Below, in pieces: positions 1 through 11,720 of a stretch of 64,000 nucleotides of DNA. This stretch comes from Symsagittifera roscoffensis. Lineage: Eukaryota > Xenacoelomorpha > Acoela > Convolutidae. The position numbers and the translations under genes are program-made. The notes beneath the pieces were generated by a model, which saw only the letters and a program-made list of their open reading frames with translations, was not told the DNA's origin and did no database searches. Position 1 is the first letter of the stretch, and each line of letters begins with the position of its first letter. The stretch is taken from assembly GCF_963678635.1 (NCBI RefSeq), contig NC_087062.1, forward strand, positions 67,811,415 through 67,875,414. The letters run 5' to 3'.

Positions 1-738
1 AGTAGCCGTCTTCCGCGCCGTCGTGCAACTCCTAATTTCTGCTCTCTTGGTCGGATAGAATTGTTTTTCTTTTATCTAAATGGTTATCGAGGGCAATCAG
101 ATTTTTCCAACTAGTGTTAGCCGTTCTATTAAAATGTTTCTCGAACGAAGTACAACCGATTGCAGTTTGTTTTGTAATTCTGAGGTTCCAGATAGTTTTT
201 TCGATCGAAAAATTTAAAGAACTTTTGGTAAATCAAAGGACATACATGGCTAATAATTTGGACTTTACAGTATATACAAGTCTTTCCACAAGCCCATTGA
301 TCTATGATTGCCGAATGTACAGTAAAGAATTTCGATGTTACCTTTTTCACAGAAGGATTTAAAATCGTGTGATGAAAAACACGATCCATGGTCGACTCTA
401 ATTTTCCTTGGAAATCCGTGAAGGCAATAACTGTTTTACAATGAGATAACTACGTTCGAAGTGGTATTTTTGACTATCTTCGCCGGTGGAAACTTAGGAA
501 AGCGGTCGATGCACAAGAGAATATAATTTTTCCTCCAAAATGTCTTCAAAAGTCCTGCGCAGTCCAGGTGTATTTCCTCGTTTGCGAACGTCAACGTGGG
601 TAGTTTTGTAGTATGGTCCGTACCAAGTAAAACTTTGAGGTTCTTACCGGCTTTCAAATTTTGGTTACAAGAATTCCCGTGATGGTAAATCTCTCGGTAG
701 ATATGGGGCCACCAAATGTATTCTGCTAGAAACTTCAT
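1..738 (-). pseudogene. Integrase remnant of the gypsy element
   Basis: The minus-strand reading begins with a region typical of the integrase zinc-binding domain (EYIWWPHIYREIYHHG) and moves into the catalytic core, where an LDCAGLL-like stretch carries the first acidic residue and is followed by NYILLCIDRF. Reading continues in other frames to base 1 through the second acidic motif (VDHGS-like) and the C-terminal part. Several frameshifts separate these blocks. The second cysteine of the zinc site appears to be replaced (SCNQN where CxxC is expected). The piece is a dead fragment of the surrounding retroelement. Confidence 0.75.
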
Positions 739-866
739 TCCGAATTAGCCTGGATGGGTCTCGTGAAGCATTGAACTGAAGGTTCCCCTAATGGTCGCCG
801 GTACGTTTAGCTTATTATCTAAGAATTATAAGTCATCTCTTACCTGAAGGTCCTTTGTGAAGGTTT

Positions 867-1349
867 TCATATACTCTCCGTGGATGCCCATTGGTCGTCC
901 GGTCTTTTTGTGTCTATGAGGTCCCAAATAATTTTGTCCTCTCTCGTCATCAGTTGTAGTAGTCTCTTGGAGCAGTAGTCTTTGGGCAATAACGGAGAGT
1001 TGGGCAGTGTTAAGTGAGCTTTAAATCTCTTCAGCAGATTTGCGTGATCATCCGGGATTTGGTCTTTTTTCAATTTTAGAGAAATGTTGCGTTCTTCTGG
1101 AATAATAAGTCGTGGTCCGGTAATGTCTTCCATTTTTTTCATTTCGAAAATTTTATTGTTTTGAGTAATTAAGTGTTTATTTTTAATAAAAATATGTAAA
1201 AGAACCTTGTCCGAAAAAACAATACTCCTGTAAATATATTTAAAATCGTCAAGAAGTAAACACTTGGAAGAAGAGTTTTCGGCTCGGAGGTGAGAATTAT
1301 CGCTAATTTTCATTGACCGAGCAATACAAGATATGATAGCCACAATCAT
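867..1349 (-). pseudogene. Pol spacer between RNase H and integrase, gypsy element
   Basis: A 160-codon open stretch on the minus strand combines the last tandem-repeat copy with a lysine-rich segment (EDITGPRLIIPEERNIS) ending in DDQWASTES. Its position between the RNase H remnant and the integrase zinc-binding block fits the spacer of Ty3/gypsy polyproteins. No separate function is recognisable. It is open by chance or recent decay, because the flanking pol blocks are in other frames. Confidence 0.5.
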
Positions 1350-1997
1350 TTTGAGATTGAGATAAGCTAAAGAGCTATCAAAAAAATCTTGACCAATCAG
1401 TTTGCTTGAATTTTTACTCCCTACGGGATTCGAAAATTTTCTTGTTTTGAATAATTAAGGGTTTATTTTTAATGATAAATTGTAAAAGAACCTTGTCCGA
1501 AAAAATAATGCTCCTGTAAAAATATTTAGAATTGTCAAGAAGTAAACACTTGGAAAAAAATTTTTCTGCTCGGAGGTGAGAATTATCGCTGATTTTCATT
1601 GACCGAGCAATACAAGATATGATAGTCACAATCATTTTGAGATTGAGATAAGCTAAAGAGCTATCAAAAGAATCTTGACCAATCAGTTTGCTTGAATTTT
1701 CTACTCCCGACGGGATTCGAAAATTTTCTTGTTTTGAGTAATTAAGGGTTTATTTTTAATGATAAATTGTAAAAGAACCTTGTCCGAAAAAATAATGCTC
1801 CTGTAAAAATATTTAGAATTGTCAAGAAGTAAACACTTGGAAAAAAATTTTTCTGCTCGGAGGTGAGAATTATCGCTGATTTTCATTGACCGAGCAATAC
1901 AAGATATGATAGACACCATCATTTTCAGATTGAGATAAGCTAAAGAGCTATCAAAAGGATCTTGACCAATCAGATCTCTTGAATTTCCTCTTCCCGA
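1139..1997. repeat. Tandem triplication, unit about 286 bp, inside gypsy pol
   Basis: Three head-to-tail copies start near 1146, 1431 and 1718, giving steps of 285 and 287 bp. Copies 2 and 3 are almost identical, while copy 1 is more diverged. On the minus strand each contains the same open stretch (ARSMKISDNSHLRAE), so the unit is part of the retroelement's pol spacer. The unit is not a multiple of three, so the expansion itself destroys the reading frame. Copy 1 is fused to the downstream pol segment that runs on to about 867. Confidence 0.9.
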
Positions 1998-2149
1998 CGG
2001 GATATTACTATTAACGAGCGAATTAGTATTTGCAGCGACCGACAGTCTATCTACAGATATTTCAGTTACAAGATTAAAATAGTCTCTATTGGATAAACTA
2101 TTCTGAATTTTGTCGATTGAAGCGACTACGAATTCTTCGTCGTAGTAAG

Positions 2150-2470
2150 AGGGTGAAAGGCTTTGTACGAAGGTTATCTAGATAAATGGTCGGTAAAACC
2201 CATATCTTTTCCTGGTATATAGGAAATTTTAAATTTAAAAGGTTACAATATGCTTACCCAACGGTTCAATCGGCTATTCATAGTCTTAATACTATGGTTT
2301 GCCGAGAGAGCCGAAAGGAAAGCTTTATGGTCCGTAACGATTTCGAATTCTGCCACGTAAAGGCAATTTCTTAATTTTTTCTGAAGCCCACACCACGCCC
2401 AGCAGTTCCAACTTGATTGTAGAAAATTTCATTTCATGGCTGTTAACAAATCTTGAGGCAAATGCAATCG
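2150..2470 (-). pseudogene. RNase H remnant of the gypsy element
   Basis: Minus-strand translation gives blocks resembling the C-terminal half of retroelement RNase H: an NSHEMKFSTIKLELLGVVWA segment holding the conserved Glu, then a frameshifted stretch equivalent to the VTDHKAL motif, and then SRL-RWV. At least two frameshifts lie between these blocks. It sits between the RT remnant and the tandemly expanded pol spacer, as expected for order in pol. It is non-functional. Confidence 0.65.
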
Positions 2471-3348
2471 TTTTCTACTGGCCCCCTTGGAATTGTTCTA
2501 AAGTTCCGCCCGGAAAAAAGATGAGAGAAGATTAATCCCCTGACGCGTGTTTGCGGTGCCAGTCGACTATTTACAAAAAAAACAATAGATTGTTAACAAA
2601 ACTTCGAAATGAAATTATTAGTTGCATTTGAGCGGGAACAGGGTGAGTTTGAAAATTCCGCCGTTATTACAGTTGGAATCTTTTAAAATCTCCTTGCGGT
2701 GAAGCCACTTCTGGTAATTTGAACTTTTGAACTCATTGGGACGTCCTTTCGAGGCTTAGTTAGCATCCTTTGTTACTGCTGCCTTGATTTTTAATCTAAT
2801 AGATCTCTCCAATGCATTCGATTCTATTGATCATTAGTTTCTGCGAAAGCTTACAATTTTTCTTTAAATGAAACTAGATGGAGAGATGACTGTATCAATG
2901 GCTGGACAAAACGATGGCTTGCTGGACGGAAAGGTGATGCATATTTGAATGAACTGCGTCCGTTCTTAGCCTCGTTTTTTCTTTTATATAGAAGTGGCTG
3001 TTTTCCGTAATATTTCCAATTGCTGTTTTTAGTTTTGCGAAGGCTGAGGAATGGTTAATGTCCCATTTTGTATACTGATTTTTTGTTTAACAGTTGACGT
3101 AGTGGAAAGCTTAAAGCTGATAAAATCGGGACAAACTTTACATATTGTTTATGGAGCCAAAGAAGGATCGCAGTTCCGAAATGTTCTGGGGTACTGGTAG
3201 GTTCTTGATGGCGTCTGCTTTACCGACCAAAAGTTGTACTCCCTGCCCCGAGATTTTAAAGAATAGAGATTCTATTTCTGACTGGAAGAACCCACATTTC
3301 CCTCATTTCACCACCATATTGTTCTTGTCCAGAATTGTTAGAATTTTA

Positions 3349-3954
3349 TTAACTTTTTTTGTGTTCCTCCAGAGGTGCCTTCAATGCCACCAAAATATCG
3401 TCTTTATAACAGTTTGCGAACGGCATGTTCTTTAAAAGTGAGTCCGTGACCCGTTGAAATTCGTTGGGCATATCACCCAGTCCGTAAAATCCAGTTAAAA
3501 ACCGATATGTTCCCGTTGTTTTGCCGCCCACAATACTGAAGTTACATTGCTTACTCGTTTTTTTGCACAATTTAAGTTGGCTATATAGATTTTTTATTAG
3601 GTCGAAGTTGCAAAACCAAACTTGTCCAGTGGGTTTTTCTGAGAATTGTAAGGCGACGTTATCTATAAGTTCATGAATAATTGGCATTTGGTATTTGTTT
3701 TTAAAAATCTGGTTATTTAACAAGTTAGAATGATAATGATTGGGCTAATGAATCCTGGTGATAACGATTGGGCTGATAACACAAGCTTCGTCACACTTTT
3801 CAAGTTTTAAAATGTGACCCTCGGTCTCCAATCTTTTTAAATCTTCATTAACTCCCGCGAATAAGTGTAAGGGGACTCTTTTCCTTTTTGCCTGAACAGG
3901 TTTAAATGGGGAATGGAAGTGTGTGACCTTGCGATTGTTAGGGATTTTTTCCAC
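3349..3954 (-). pseudogene. Reverse transcriptase remnant of the gypsy element
   Basis: Two adjoining minus-strand open segments (3954-3745 and 3723-3349) give the N-terminal and palm regions of a Ty3/gypsy RT. Visible are KNKYQMPIIHELID, then FDLIKNLYSQL with the first catalytic Asp, YRFLTGFYGLGDMPNEFQR, and the active-site box read here as CYKDD. In the family the box is YxDD with a hydrophobic or small x, so Lys is an unusual substitution and suggests loss of activity. RT sequence continues in broken frames down to about 3060 (LRSFFGSIN-type motif). Confidence 0.85.
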
Positions 3955-4058
3955 TTGAGAGAACAGTTCTTTGAAATTAATAAAAAAAAATTATTAGTTG
4001 GTGAGAATGACTTAATCCACTTAATCTCGAATGGTGCTTGACTGACCGAGCAAATCGG

Positions 4059-4451
4059 CTAGGGGAATATCTTCTGCTTCACTTCGATGCCTAATTTTGG
4101 TAAGTTATCGTTCCCCAGAATATTGCGTTCGTGGTCATCAGTAATTAATAACGGCGTTTCTCCACTAACCCACCCGTTTGATTGCGTCCTAACAATGATC
4201 TTTACTCGAATATTGATGGTATCATCCGTGAAGCCGCAATACAGGTCTTTAATCCCCTTCTCCACTGGGTAGATTTTAAAGTTGGGATATGTTAGCTTAA
4301 GTTCGTGTAACACGTTTTGTTTCAAAAAGCTAACAGGACTCGCTGAGTCTACCGGAATGTTCATGTTGACGATCATTTCCCATCCCAATCCTATATTTAA
4401 CAATTTCTTGGTTTCAAGTCCATTTTCGTCGTAGATGGTTCTAACGCTCAA
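4059..4451 (-). pseudogene. Aspartic protease remnant of the gypsy element
   Basis: A 130-codon minus-strand segment contains PVDSASPVSFL, corresponding to the catalytic D-S/T-G box of retroviral-type aspartic proteases but with Ala where Gly is normal, and later NILGNDNLPKLG, corresponding to the ILG-D flap-closing motif. It lies between the zinc knuckle and RT blocks. The DSA change and the surrounding stops indicate an inactive remnant. Confidence 0.7.
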
Positions 4452-4490
4452 AAGTTAGAAGTCGTCTTCGTCACTCTGTCCGCATTCGTT

Positions 4491-4727
4491 TCAGGCGTTT
4501 ATCACTCCGCACATTTCTTGATTTCCACTCCACGAACTTTGCGGCGGGACGTATGTACAATTCTCAGTATTTACATAGTTATCAGATACAGTATTTACAG
4601 TGGGTAATTTGTTACGAGAATTACATGGTTTAGCGAAGTGTCCTTTGTAATTACAATTTTTACATGTTATGTTCTTCGCTGAGCATAGGTTTAGATGTCC
4701 TTTCGTAAATGGGTTCCCACATTTCAA
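4491..4727 (-). pseudogene. Gag zinc-knuckle remnant of the gypsy element
   Basis: The minus-strand segment contains CKNCNYKGHFAKPC, an intact CX2CX4HX4C nucleic-acid-binding zinc knuckle, preceded by a degenerate CGNPFTKGHLNLC knuckle. It lies just upstream of the protease block and downstream of a gag-like block. The arrangement is that of a nucleocapsid region at the end of Gag. Confidence 0.8.
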
Positions 4728-4779
4728 GCACGCATCACTTCTTTCTATGTTGAGGCTTGGTTCTTTCTTGATCTAGTTG

Positions 4780-5280
4780 TGTGAGATAAAAATTTAAAAT
4801 TTGGCCTGTTGGTCAAGGATCTCGCCATGTTAGTCAATTTTTGGTGGTTAAAATAACCTTTTTTATCAATCGAGGCCTGGTTGAGCGCTTCTTATGTGCT
4901 TATCGTGGTAGAGAGAAGTTTCATTTGGGTTTCCGTATTCTTCACGTTACAAATGAAGATATTTCTTATTCATTCGGCTTCGTCATTGTCCCTTATGTTG
5001 CATGTGATTGCCAACTCCGTCAAGGCTCCTCAGAATTGTTCGTATGATTCCCAGTCTTTCTGTTTACGGTTTAGTAGTTTGTACCTCTCGAACGTTGTGT
5101 TAGGAGGTTTACTGAATGCTGTGTCCAGTAATGTCCAGAACTCCATAAATGAGATAGCTAAAATCTTTACCCGAGGGTTCCTCTCAGCAAAGACCCTTCT
5201 TCCTTTGCTCCCCAGTGCTGAAAACAAGTTCGGGCTGAGTTTTTGTCGGCTTCAGCTCGTCTCATCTCATTGAATTTTCT
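4780..5280 (-). pseudogene. Gag capsid-like remnant of the gypsy element
   Basis: Minus-strand translation in several frames gives a helical, charged gag-like stretch. The best block (5227-5030) includes FMEFWTLLDTAFSKPPN and ERYKLLNRKQKDWESYEQF, the kind of capsid sequence that precedes the zinc knuckles in Ty3/gypsy Gag. Frameshifts break it repeatedly. No initiator can be assigned. Confidence 0.55.
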
Positions 5281-6159
5281 CTTTTCTTCGTTGATCCGCT
5301 TTTACTCGGCGTCTTCGTATTGTTTCATTGCGTTCTTGTTCCTCGTCTCTCTACTGGCTCTGTCTGTGTCCGACTCGCTTCCTGTGACCTGCTACAGAAT
5401 AGGAATTTGCGTTCCTGGTACCTCCGGTCCGTTGAGACTACCTATGTTCAGATTTTTTTCCGCAATTATCGCCAACTGAAATAGGTCGATTCATTTGAAT
5501 GCACCATGAAAAATGTTCTAATTTTCTTTGTAGATATACACACTTAGTGTACAATTACCTAAAAGAATAAAACAATTAAAATAGAGTGTGAAATTAAAAC
5601 GTTCCAACACTAGCACTGAACCAACACACTATAATCGACCGATGGTCGTATCATGCAAAGTTGACAGGTATTTAATCAATACCGAAGGTCATTAGGATAG
5701 ACATAAAACACATTACAACACAGTCGTGAGTCGAACGACTTTGAAACCAAATTTTTTAAATTTTTTTATCTGTGTCGAGAAAAACCGTTTTTTGATTTTT
5801 TAATTTTAGTCTAATTTCGAGAGAATATGGTGAACGAGCAGGCTTATTTCGTTTTTCAATCAAAAAATTATCAGAAATATTCATCGGAATAGAACGAGTG
5901 ATATATCATGTTAACGCCCTTTCAATCAGGAATCGAATGATTTTAATTATTTTCTGAAAAATTGTCCCTATGTCGAGAAAAAACGGTGGGAGTTTATTGA
6001 ATGTTACTTCAATTTCATGCAATCAAAGCAAGCAAGCAGACTTGTTAGAAAAGGATAAGCCATTATACTTTAGTAAATTTAGTTTGATACAACATTTAGT
6101 CATATGTGCAGAATGAGCACAGCCATTTTGTAACCAGTGGTTGTCAGAATTGAGATAGG
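5281..6159. other. AT-rich non-coding stretch, probable gypsy leader/5' LTR
   Basis: No coding signal is seen. Its position directly upstream of the minus-strand gag remnant makes it the likely leader and 5' LTR of that element, but I could not pair it with a second LTR because the other end is outside the window. A short imperfect repeat of the type GTCGAGAAAAA-CGG occurs near 5776 and 5973. Confidence 0.3.
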
Positions 6160-6300
6160 CTTGACATCTAGGAGAGATTCATCAGGATTGTAAACATATT
6201 AATTTCCAAGAAGCTAGTTAGATCAAAACGCGAAATAAACACGTTACTGACAAGTTGTCTTTTATAATCAATATTAGAAAGTTAATTTAGATCGTTTCTA
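6160..6300 (+). repeat. Probable 5' LTR part of the copia element
   Basis: Contains CTAGGAGAGATTCATCA and, 60-70 bases on, CACGTTACTGACAAGTTGTC. The same two blocks in the same order recur at 11505-11640. The match is short and diverged, so exact LTR ends cannot be set. Confidence 0.5.
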
Positions 6301-6786
6301 TCCCTCCTTAGCAGGGTAGCAAGAGGTAGTTAAGACAACCTCCCACAGTGAGACAACATCAGAAATAAAAGAAGAAGCATGCAATCGAGAAGGTATGCAT
6401 CAAAAATATGGGTACCTAGTTCAACACATACGACGCACCAGAAGACATTGAAGAGCAGTACCATCTGAGTACAACAACAGGGGGTTCAACAATGAACAAT
6501 GCAAGGAATCAAAACTAAAGATATGATTTTCAGGTGAGTCTATCTACAAGTAGCTTTACGAGCCATGAGATAGTTGATGACACAGAGAACGCGACAACAA
6601 ACAAGAAACATAGGCCAGATTAACAGGCCATAAATCAGCACGTTGATGGTGCGGTTGGAAGAGCTGACGAAACAACTTCAAAATTTAGCACAACGAAATG
6701 AAGTATTGGAGGAATGTCAATGGCAAAGCTCCGCCCCCTCCATAATTGTACAAAAACGGAATAAATGAAAAGACACGCAAACTCCG

Positions 6787-7029
6787 GTGTTAAAAACAAA
6801 CTCTCTAGATGAATATCTCAGATGGAAAAGGACCCTTGATTGTTGGAGAGGATGCGCTCAACTTGAGGCAATTACTCAAGCCGCACACATTTTAATGAAT
6901 GGCATTGAAAATCCAGAACTGAATAACATAGCAGTGTTCATGCCAAAAGACATGGCATATAAAAATGAAGCAGTAGAAAATCCTCAAGCGCGAATATGGA
7001 TATTGGAATCAAAAAATAAAAAAATGTGA
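6787..7029 (+). pseudogene. Gag-like fragment of the copia element
   Basis: An 80-codon open stretch contains NSLDEYLRWKRTLDCWRG and a following helical, hydrophilic segment. It lies downstream of the probable 5' LTR and upstream of a degenerate zinc knuckle, so it is best read as part of Gag. The ORF ends at a lysine-rich frameshifted boundary. It is not a free-standing gene. Confidence 0.5.
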
Positions 7030-7329
7030 AGAATTACAGAAAAAAAAGAGAGGAACTTGAAATGTTGATCCTGAACGTCATATATTGTGTGGCCCCCTTG
7101 ACATGTTCCAACCTAGACGAAAGAAAAAAGATGAGCATAGAAGATGTTGTCAAAAATATTACAATATTTCAGGTGATGATCAAACAGACCTCACTATTCT
7201 AGAATAAGCCATCGTAAGATTCGGAGCGACAATTGAATTAAAGCAGGCAAAAATGTGTATATTAGAGTTTTTACTAGAAGTAGCGGAGGCGGCAATCGAA
7301 GATGAAGAGGTTACAGATGTACCTCCTAT

Positions 7330-7371
7330 TGCTATAGTTATGAAACAGTGGGACATTTTGCCGAATATTGT
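7330..7371 (+). pseudogene. Degenerate zinc knuckle, copia Gag
   Basis: One frame reads CYSYETVGHFAEYC, matching CX2CX4HX4C except that the second Cys is Tyr. It supports the gag assignment of the upstream segment. Confidence 0.5.
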
Positions 7372-10300
7372 AAAATTTAAACTGCATTGAGGAAATTGAG
7401 GAGGATGACAATGGCCCTATGTCAATCAACCGAAAGCAGGTACAAGGATGAACAAAAAAACAATACATATGAGAGTAGATACCAACATACCAACTAGAAC
7501 TTTGAACACAGTGAACAAAACATATATGAAAAATCATCAAAATACACTATCTGAAACAAGACTCCAGAAAGAAATTAAACAGAACAGGAACAAGACATAT
7601 CAATTTAATGGTATGTAAAGAAAATTGTTTGTTTCTGGGAAAAATTTACCAAAAATTGATTTGAGATAAAACGAGAACAAAAAATATATAAGATTTACAA
7701 ATGATCCAGGGCAAGCAAATATTGTTATCTGGAAAATGCCACACAGAGACTGCGGAATCTTTTGATTCCATACAATGGAGGTAATTACGTAACCGAAAAC
7801 AAGTAAGCAAACTTTTTTCGAAGTGAAAACTTTCTGACACTCAAAAAACATTTCATTGATGCTGACATTTTATGTCTATTTGGTATACAAGCACTCTCTA
7901 GAAATGAATTTGCCATAGACAACTGGTTGTAAAAATTGACATCAATTATTTGACAACTAGCTTATCAAAAACTGAAAAAACGATTGAAAATATCTGTTTT
8001 GCTGACAGAAAATGGAATAAAAATGGGATCTCAAAAGAATCACTGATCTAAACATAAAACTTGGACTTGCGGCGCACGAAAAGCTATAACACGAAATCTA
8101 TAAACAAATTGAAGAAATTATTCAAAAAGTCGTAAGCACTTGTAGTGAATGTACATCAAACAATAGCATCTACCAGACTAACAAATTCAACATCCAATGA
8201 AGAAACAACTTTGATCAAAACGTTGCAATCGAGATATTAAATTGGAAAAATCCAAAACAAGAGCGAAAAATGGTTGTTCTGCTTTCGATGGATGAAATTT
8301 TAAGGATAAGTGTAGCAACATTCATTCCATAAAAAGAACCAAAAGATGTCAGGATTGCAATAATTCCAAATTGGCTCACTAAATTTAGATTGAAGAACAT
8401 CATTAAAAATTGTATAAATGACAATAAATTTACAGACAGCAATAAATATCTTACTAGACTGCATGACAAAGAAAACATTATGAGGGATATAAAAAGAGTG
8501 TCACCAACTAAAAGAGTGTGCGGATTAAACCCTGCAATGAATCAGCATGTTAAATCCAGAAGAGTCTTCAAAATATTTAGACAAGATAAAGGCGCAAGAC
8601 AACGCTGACCTAAAAAGACATTTGGATACTATACAGGCAGTTCCAGAAGCATTTGTCGAAGCAAAAAATTAAGTAAAAAATTTCAAAAAGCCGAAAACCA
8701 ACGTTCAGCAAATTAAAACAGGGTGATATTCTTTGCTACAACAGAAACAAAATACGAGAAAAACATATTGTTGGGGTCAGCGAAAGTAAGTTATGTGTGA
8801 TAGAGCAAATTTGATGATTAAACTTGAAAAAAGATAAAAATTTTACAAGCAATTTATACCAGGGTCACATCTGCATAAGGCTAGTTACCCACATCAGAAA
8901 CGCACCAAAGAGAAAAAAAATCAAAAACTGGCAGTTTAACTTGTCATGATTGTCTGACGTTATCATAATCAAAACTTCCCGCAATGTCAGGCCTAGAACC
9001 AGATTGTGGTAAAGCAATTACTATGAACGTTTCAAAGCAATACGCCAAAACAAATGATAAAGAATCGTTAAACGTGTCAAGATCAAATAAACAGATAGAA
9101 TTCCGTCAAAGCGAATTTTTCCGCCGTTAAAAATTTGATGCAAGGCATGACTTAATAAGCTCGACTGGAACGACAACTGCAAAACAAAACTGGAAATCAA
9201 TTTTAAATTAATTACGAAGTGAATCAAATTAACAAAATGAAAGAAAATAACACAAAGTGCAAAAATTTGAAAATTTTCTCTAGTATTGATTTTGGAGAAT
9301 ATAAAAGAATTTGAAATCTTATCTGATTATACTAGGCTTTCAAACTTATATAGTTATACATTGAACTTCCAAAACTATATGATTAGTCGAAGATAATGCA
9401 ATTCTGCAAAAAATCTTGAAAACTATAATAGAAGAACAAGCAAGAAAGCGATTTACGACCAATGGAGGCAGAACGAAACAACACAAAGAATAATTATGAA
9501 TTCACGGTGAAGACCCCAGATCCGATCCCTGAAAAGAAAACCATCCTTTTAATAAACACAGTAAGGGCTTGGACATACAAAATTTTGCGCATAGCAGACG
9601 ACAAAAAACTGAGGAGCCCTTCAACCAGTGCTAAAACATACAAGATTAGAAGACACGGAAATCAGCGATGTAGTTGGAGACAATGACAAAAAACAGCATC
9701 AAAAATGACAAGAAACTGGGGAGACTAAGGAAAACCCTAAGGGAAGACTTAACAAAACAACAAAAGACGAAGTCCAGAAAGAGCAGCAAGAAAGACGCAT
9801 TAGGTTATCTCGGATCGAGAACAGGATAGTTCTGACTAATCAGAACTGATAGAACTGGAAACAGAATAGGTACCAACAAAAATGAGAAAGAAAACTCCAA
9901 GAATGTCTACCTGTCAGAGGTCAACCCAAATTTCACAGAAACAAAAGCGGTAAATGGTGGAATAATGTCTAAAGAACCATGCAGTGAGCCCCTAAACTAG
10001 AGAACTAGTATACAGACCACACAAAAAAACTGGAACATGGGAAGTAGCAGTTGTATACGGAAAATGCTACACAGATTCTGAAACTGTTAGTAGGGAGGAT
10101 CAAGTTACACAAGAAAAGCTTCAGGTAACGACTAATCAGACCAATACTTGAGGGGACTAGAAAACTTCAAGCAAAAGTAAAAAATGCACTGGAAAGGTTG
10201 AGCTCAGGACCAATGAAAAAGCGAATTTTGAAATGCTGGGGATGAACATCATTACAAGGACGGACAAAAAGAAAAAGAGCAGACCTCATGGACGAATCGC

Positions 10301-10604
10301 TCTCACGCCAACAGAAAACAATTTTGGAGAAATCGGAAAAAAATAATGAATCATTGGGCAACGATGACATGGGTACAAAACCAAGAGCAAGTGACAGTAT
10401 CGAGAAGTCTGACAGGAAAGATACAATGAACCAATCCACCGAAAAAGCTTTTTGACAGTTTGTTATCATTTAAGACCAGACCACACATAGGAATATTAAG
10501 AGAAGTGAACCTGAAATTCAAGAATTATCAATCAAGAAGACAAAAACAGGAAACGATACTGAGACCAACCGTGGGAACCTTAAAAATAGAATTGTAGACT
10601 GATG

Positions 10605-11040
10605 CCAATTACACAGGAAGAACAACATTGGGTCAAGTTGGCTAAACCGCCAAAAGAAATCAGCATCTATGGCTGTAATCGTCATCAGTGGCTGCATTCC
10701 ACTAGTCTAAAAAAACGGCGTTCATCCTACACAACACGCTACTAATGAAATAGTGTTTCGGAAATCCTTGACTCGGAACATCGGCCTCTCACATACATTC
10801 ACCAAATACAGAGTCTTCACAGACAATCTGAGCGCAAGTACAGCGGGATAAACAGTCGAAGAGCAAGTCAAGCCAAAAAGATCTGGCTGATAAAAGATCA
10901 TAAGTTTTTATAAGAACAAAGATATACTGTTCGTCTATTCGGGAAACCAGCTTGCAGATTGTCTGACCAAAGCCATGAAGGGTGACGCCCTGTTAGATGT
11001 CATGATGTACAGATTTCTTCAAATCATACCGAAAACCAAG
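10605..11040 (+). pseudogene. RNase H remnant of the copia element
   Basis: Translation in alternating frames gives TDANYTGRTTLGQ (the first Asp motif of copia RNase H), an intermediate SHIHS-NTESSQT block and then RLFGKPACRLSDQ / DCLTKAMKGDALLD, equivalent to the WVSG-QLADCLTK ending of copia polyproteins. Several frameshifts are needed to read through. It is followed by a charged tail and then the probable 3' LTR. Confidence 0.65.
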
Positions 11041-11429
11041 TGAACACTTTTTGTGAGAATGATGAACCGTGCAAATCATATAAAACAGAGGAAATGAATC
11101 CTGAGTATAAAAATAAAGATTTCTCAGACCATTCCGAGGAGGACGAATATACCAGTAAAAGCAGCAAGGAGGAGAAGAACAAAAAGAATGAAAACGAAAT
11201 CTCCAAATCAATCTGACAGAGAGCTCAATGACGAGCTTGCTTAAAAAACCGTCTACAACTGTAGATGACGGAAGAACAATGACGTCAACTATGACAGACA
11301 CGACAAGAGATGGAGAGGGGAAAGCGAAGTACAGGACAATGTAGAAATCGATGATACTGAAGAAAAGAATGAAGAAGGAACCTGAAAAAAGGGGTTGATG
11401 TATGCTAAAACAGTTTAAAAATAAAAACA

Positions 11430-11720
11430 GACTAAAGTCTCTAAATTTTTTTGTTTAATGTATGTCTTTAAGTTATTCGGATGTATCTTGAGCCATTACA
11501 ATTTGGGCTCTAAGAGAGAATCATCAAAACCTCGAAATTCTAAGAGAGAGTCATCAAAATTACAGACATGTTTATGTCTAAAAAATAAAGAGATCATAAC
11601 GTAAATGAATTACATTACTGACAAGTTGTCTTTTATTAAATTACAACGCGAATGAAATACGTTTTTGACAAATTGTCTTTTATTAAATACGTTACTGAAA
11701 AGTTGACCAATAGTCCAGTT
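11430..11720 (+). repeat. Probable 3' LTR of the copia element
   Basis: Contains CTAAGAGAGAATCATCA and CATTACTGACAAGTTGTC in the same order and spacing as at 6160-6300. The TTGTCTTTTATTAAAT block is repeated two to three times within about 90 bases, so the LTR end has a small internal expansion. Confidence 0.5.

Larger units (their letters stand above)
1..5480 (-). mobile_element. Decayed Ty3/gypsy LTR retrotransposon, left-truncated by window edge
   Basis: Read on the minus strand from right to left, this stretch gives gag, zinc knuckle, aspartic protease, reverse transcriptase, RNase H and integrase remnants in the standard Ty3/gypsy order. Each domain is recognisable but is interrupted by stops and frameshifts, so this is an old inactive copy. 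Integrase sequence runs to base 1, so the element continues beyond the left edge and its 3' LTR is not in view. Between RNase H and integrase a stretch of pol has been expanded into three tandem copies. The element is unrelated in sequence to the younger 17.6-kb gypsy-type element in the same window. Confidence 0.85.
6160..11720 (+). mobile_element. Decayed Ty1/copia-type LTR retrotransposon
   Basis: Plus-strand translation gives a gag-like segment near 6787, a degenerate zinc knuckle at 7330-7371, a region resembling the copia RT entry near 9930-10010, and copia-type RNase H blocks at 10605-11000 including LFG-ADCLTKAMKGDAL. Similar sequences that include TTACTGACAAGTTGTCTTTT occur at about 6160-6290 and 11500-11720 and are probably the decayed LTRs. 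Stops and frameshifts are dense throughout. Integrase could not be placed with confidence. The order (RT then RNase H at the 3' end) and the motif style favour Ty1/copia over gypsy. Confidence 0.7.
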
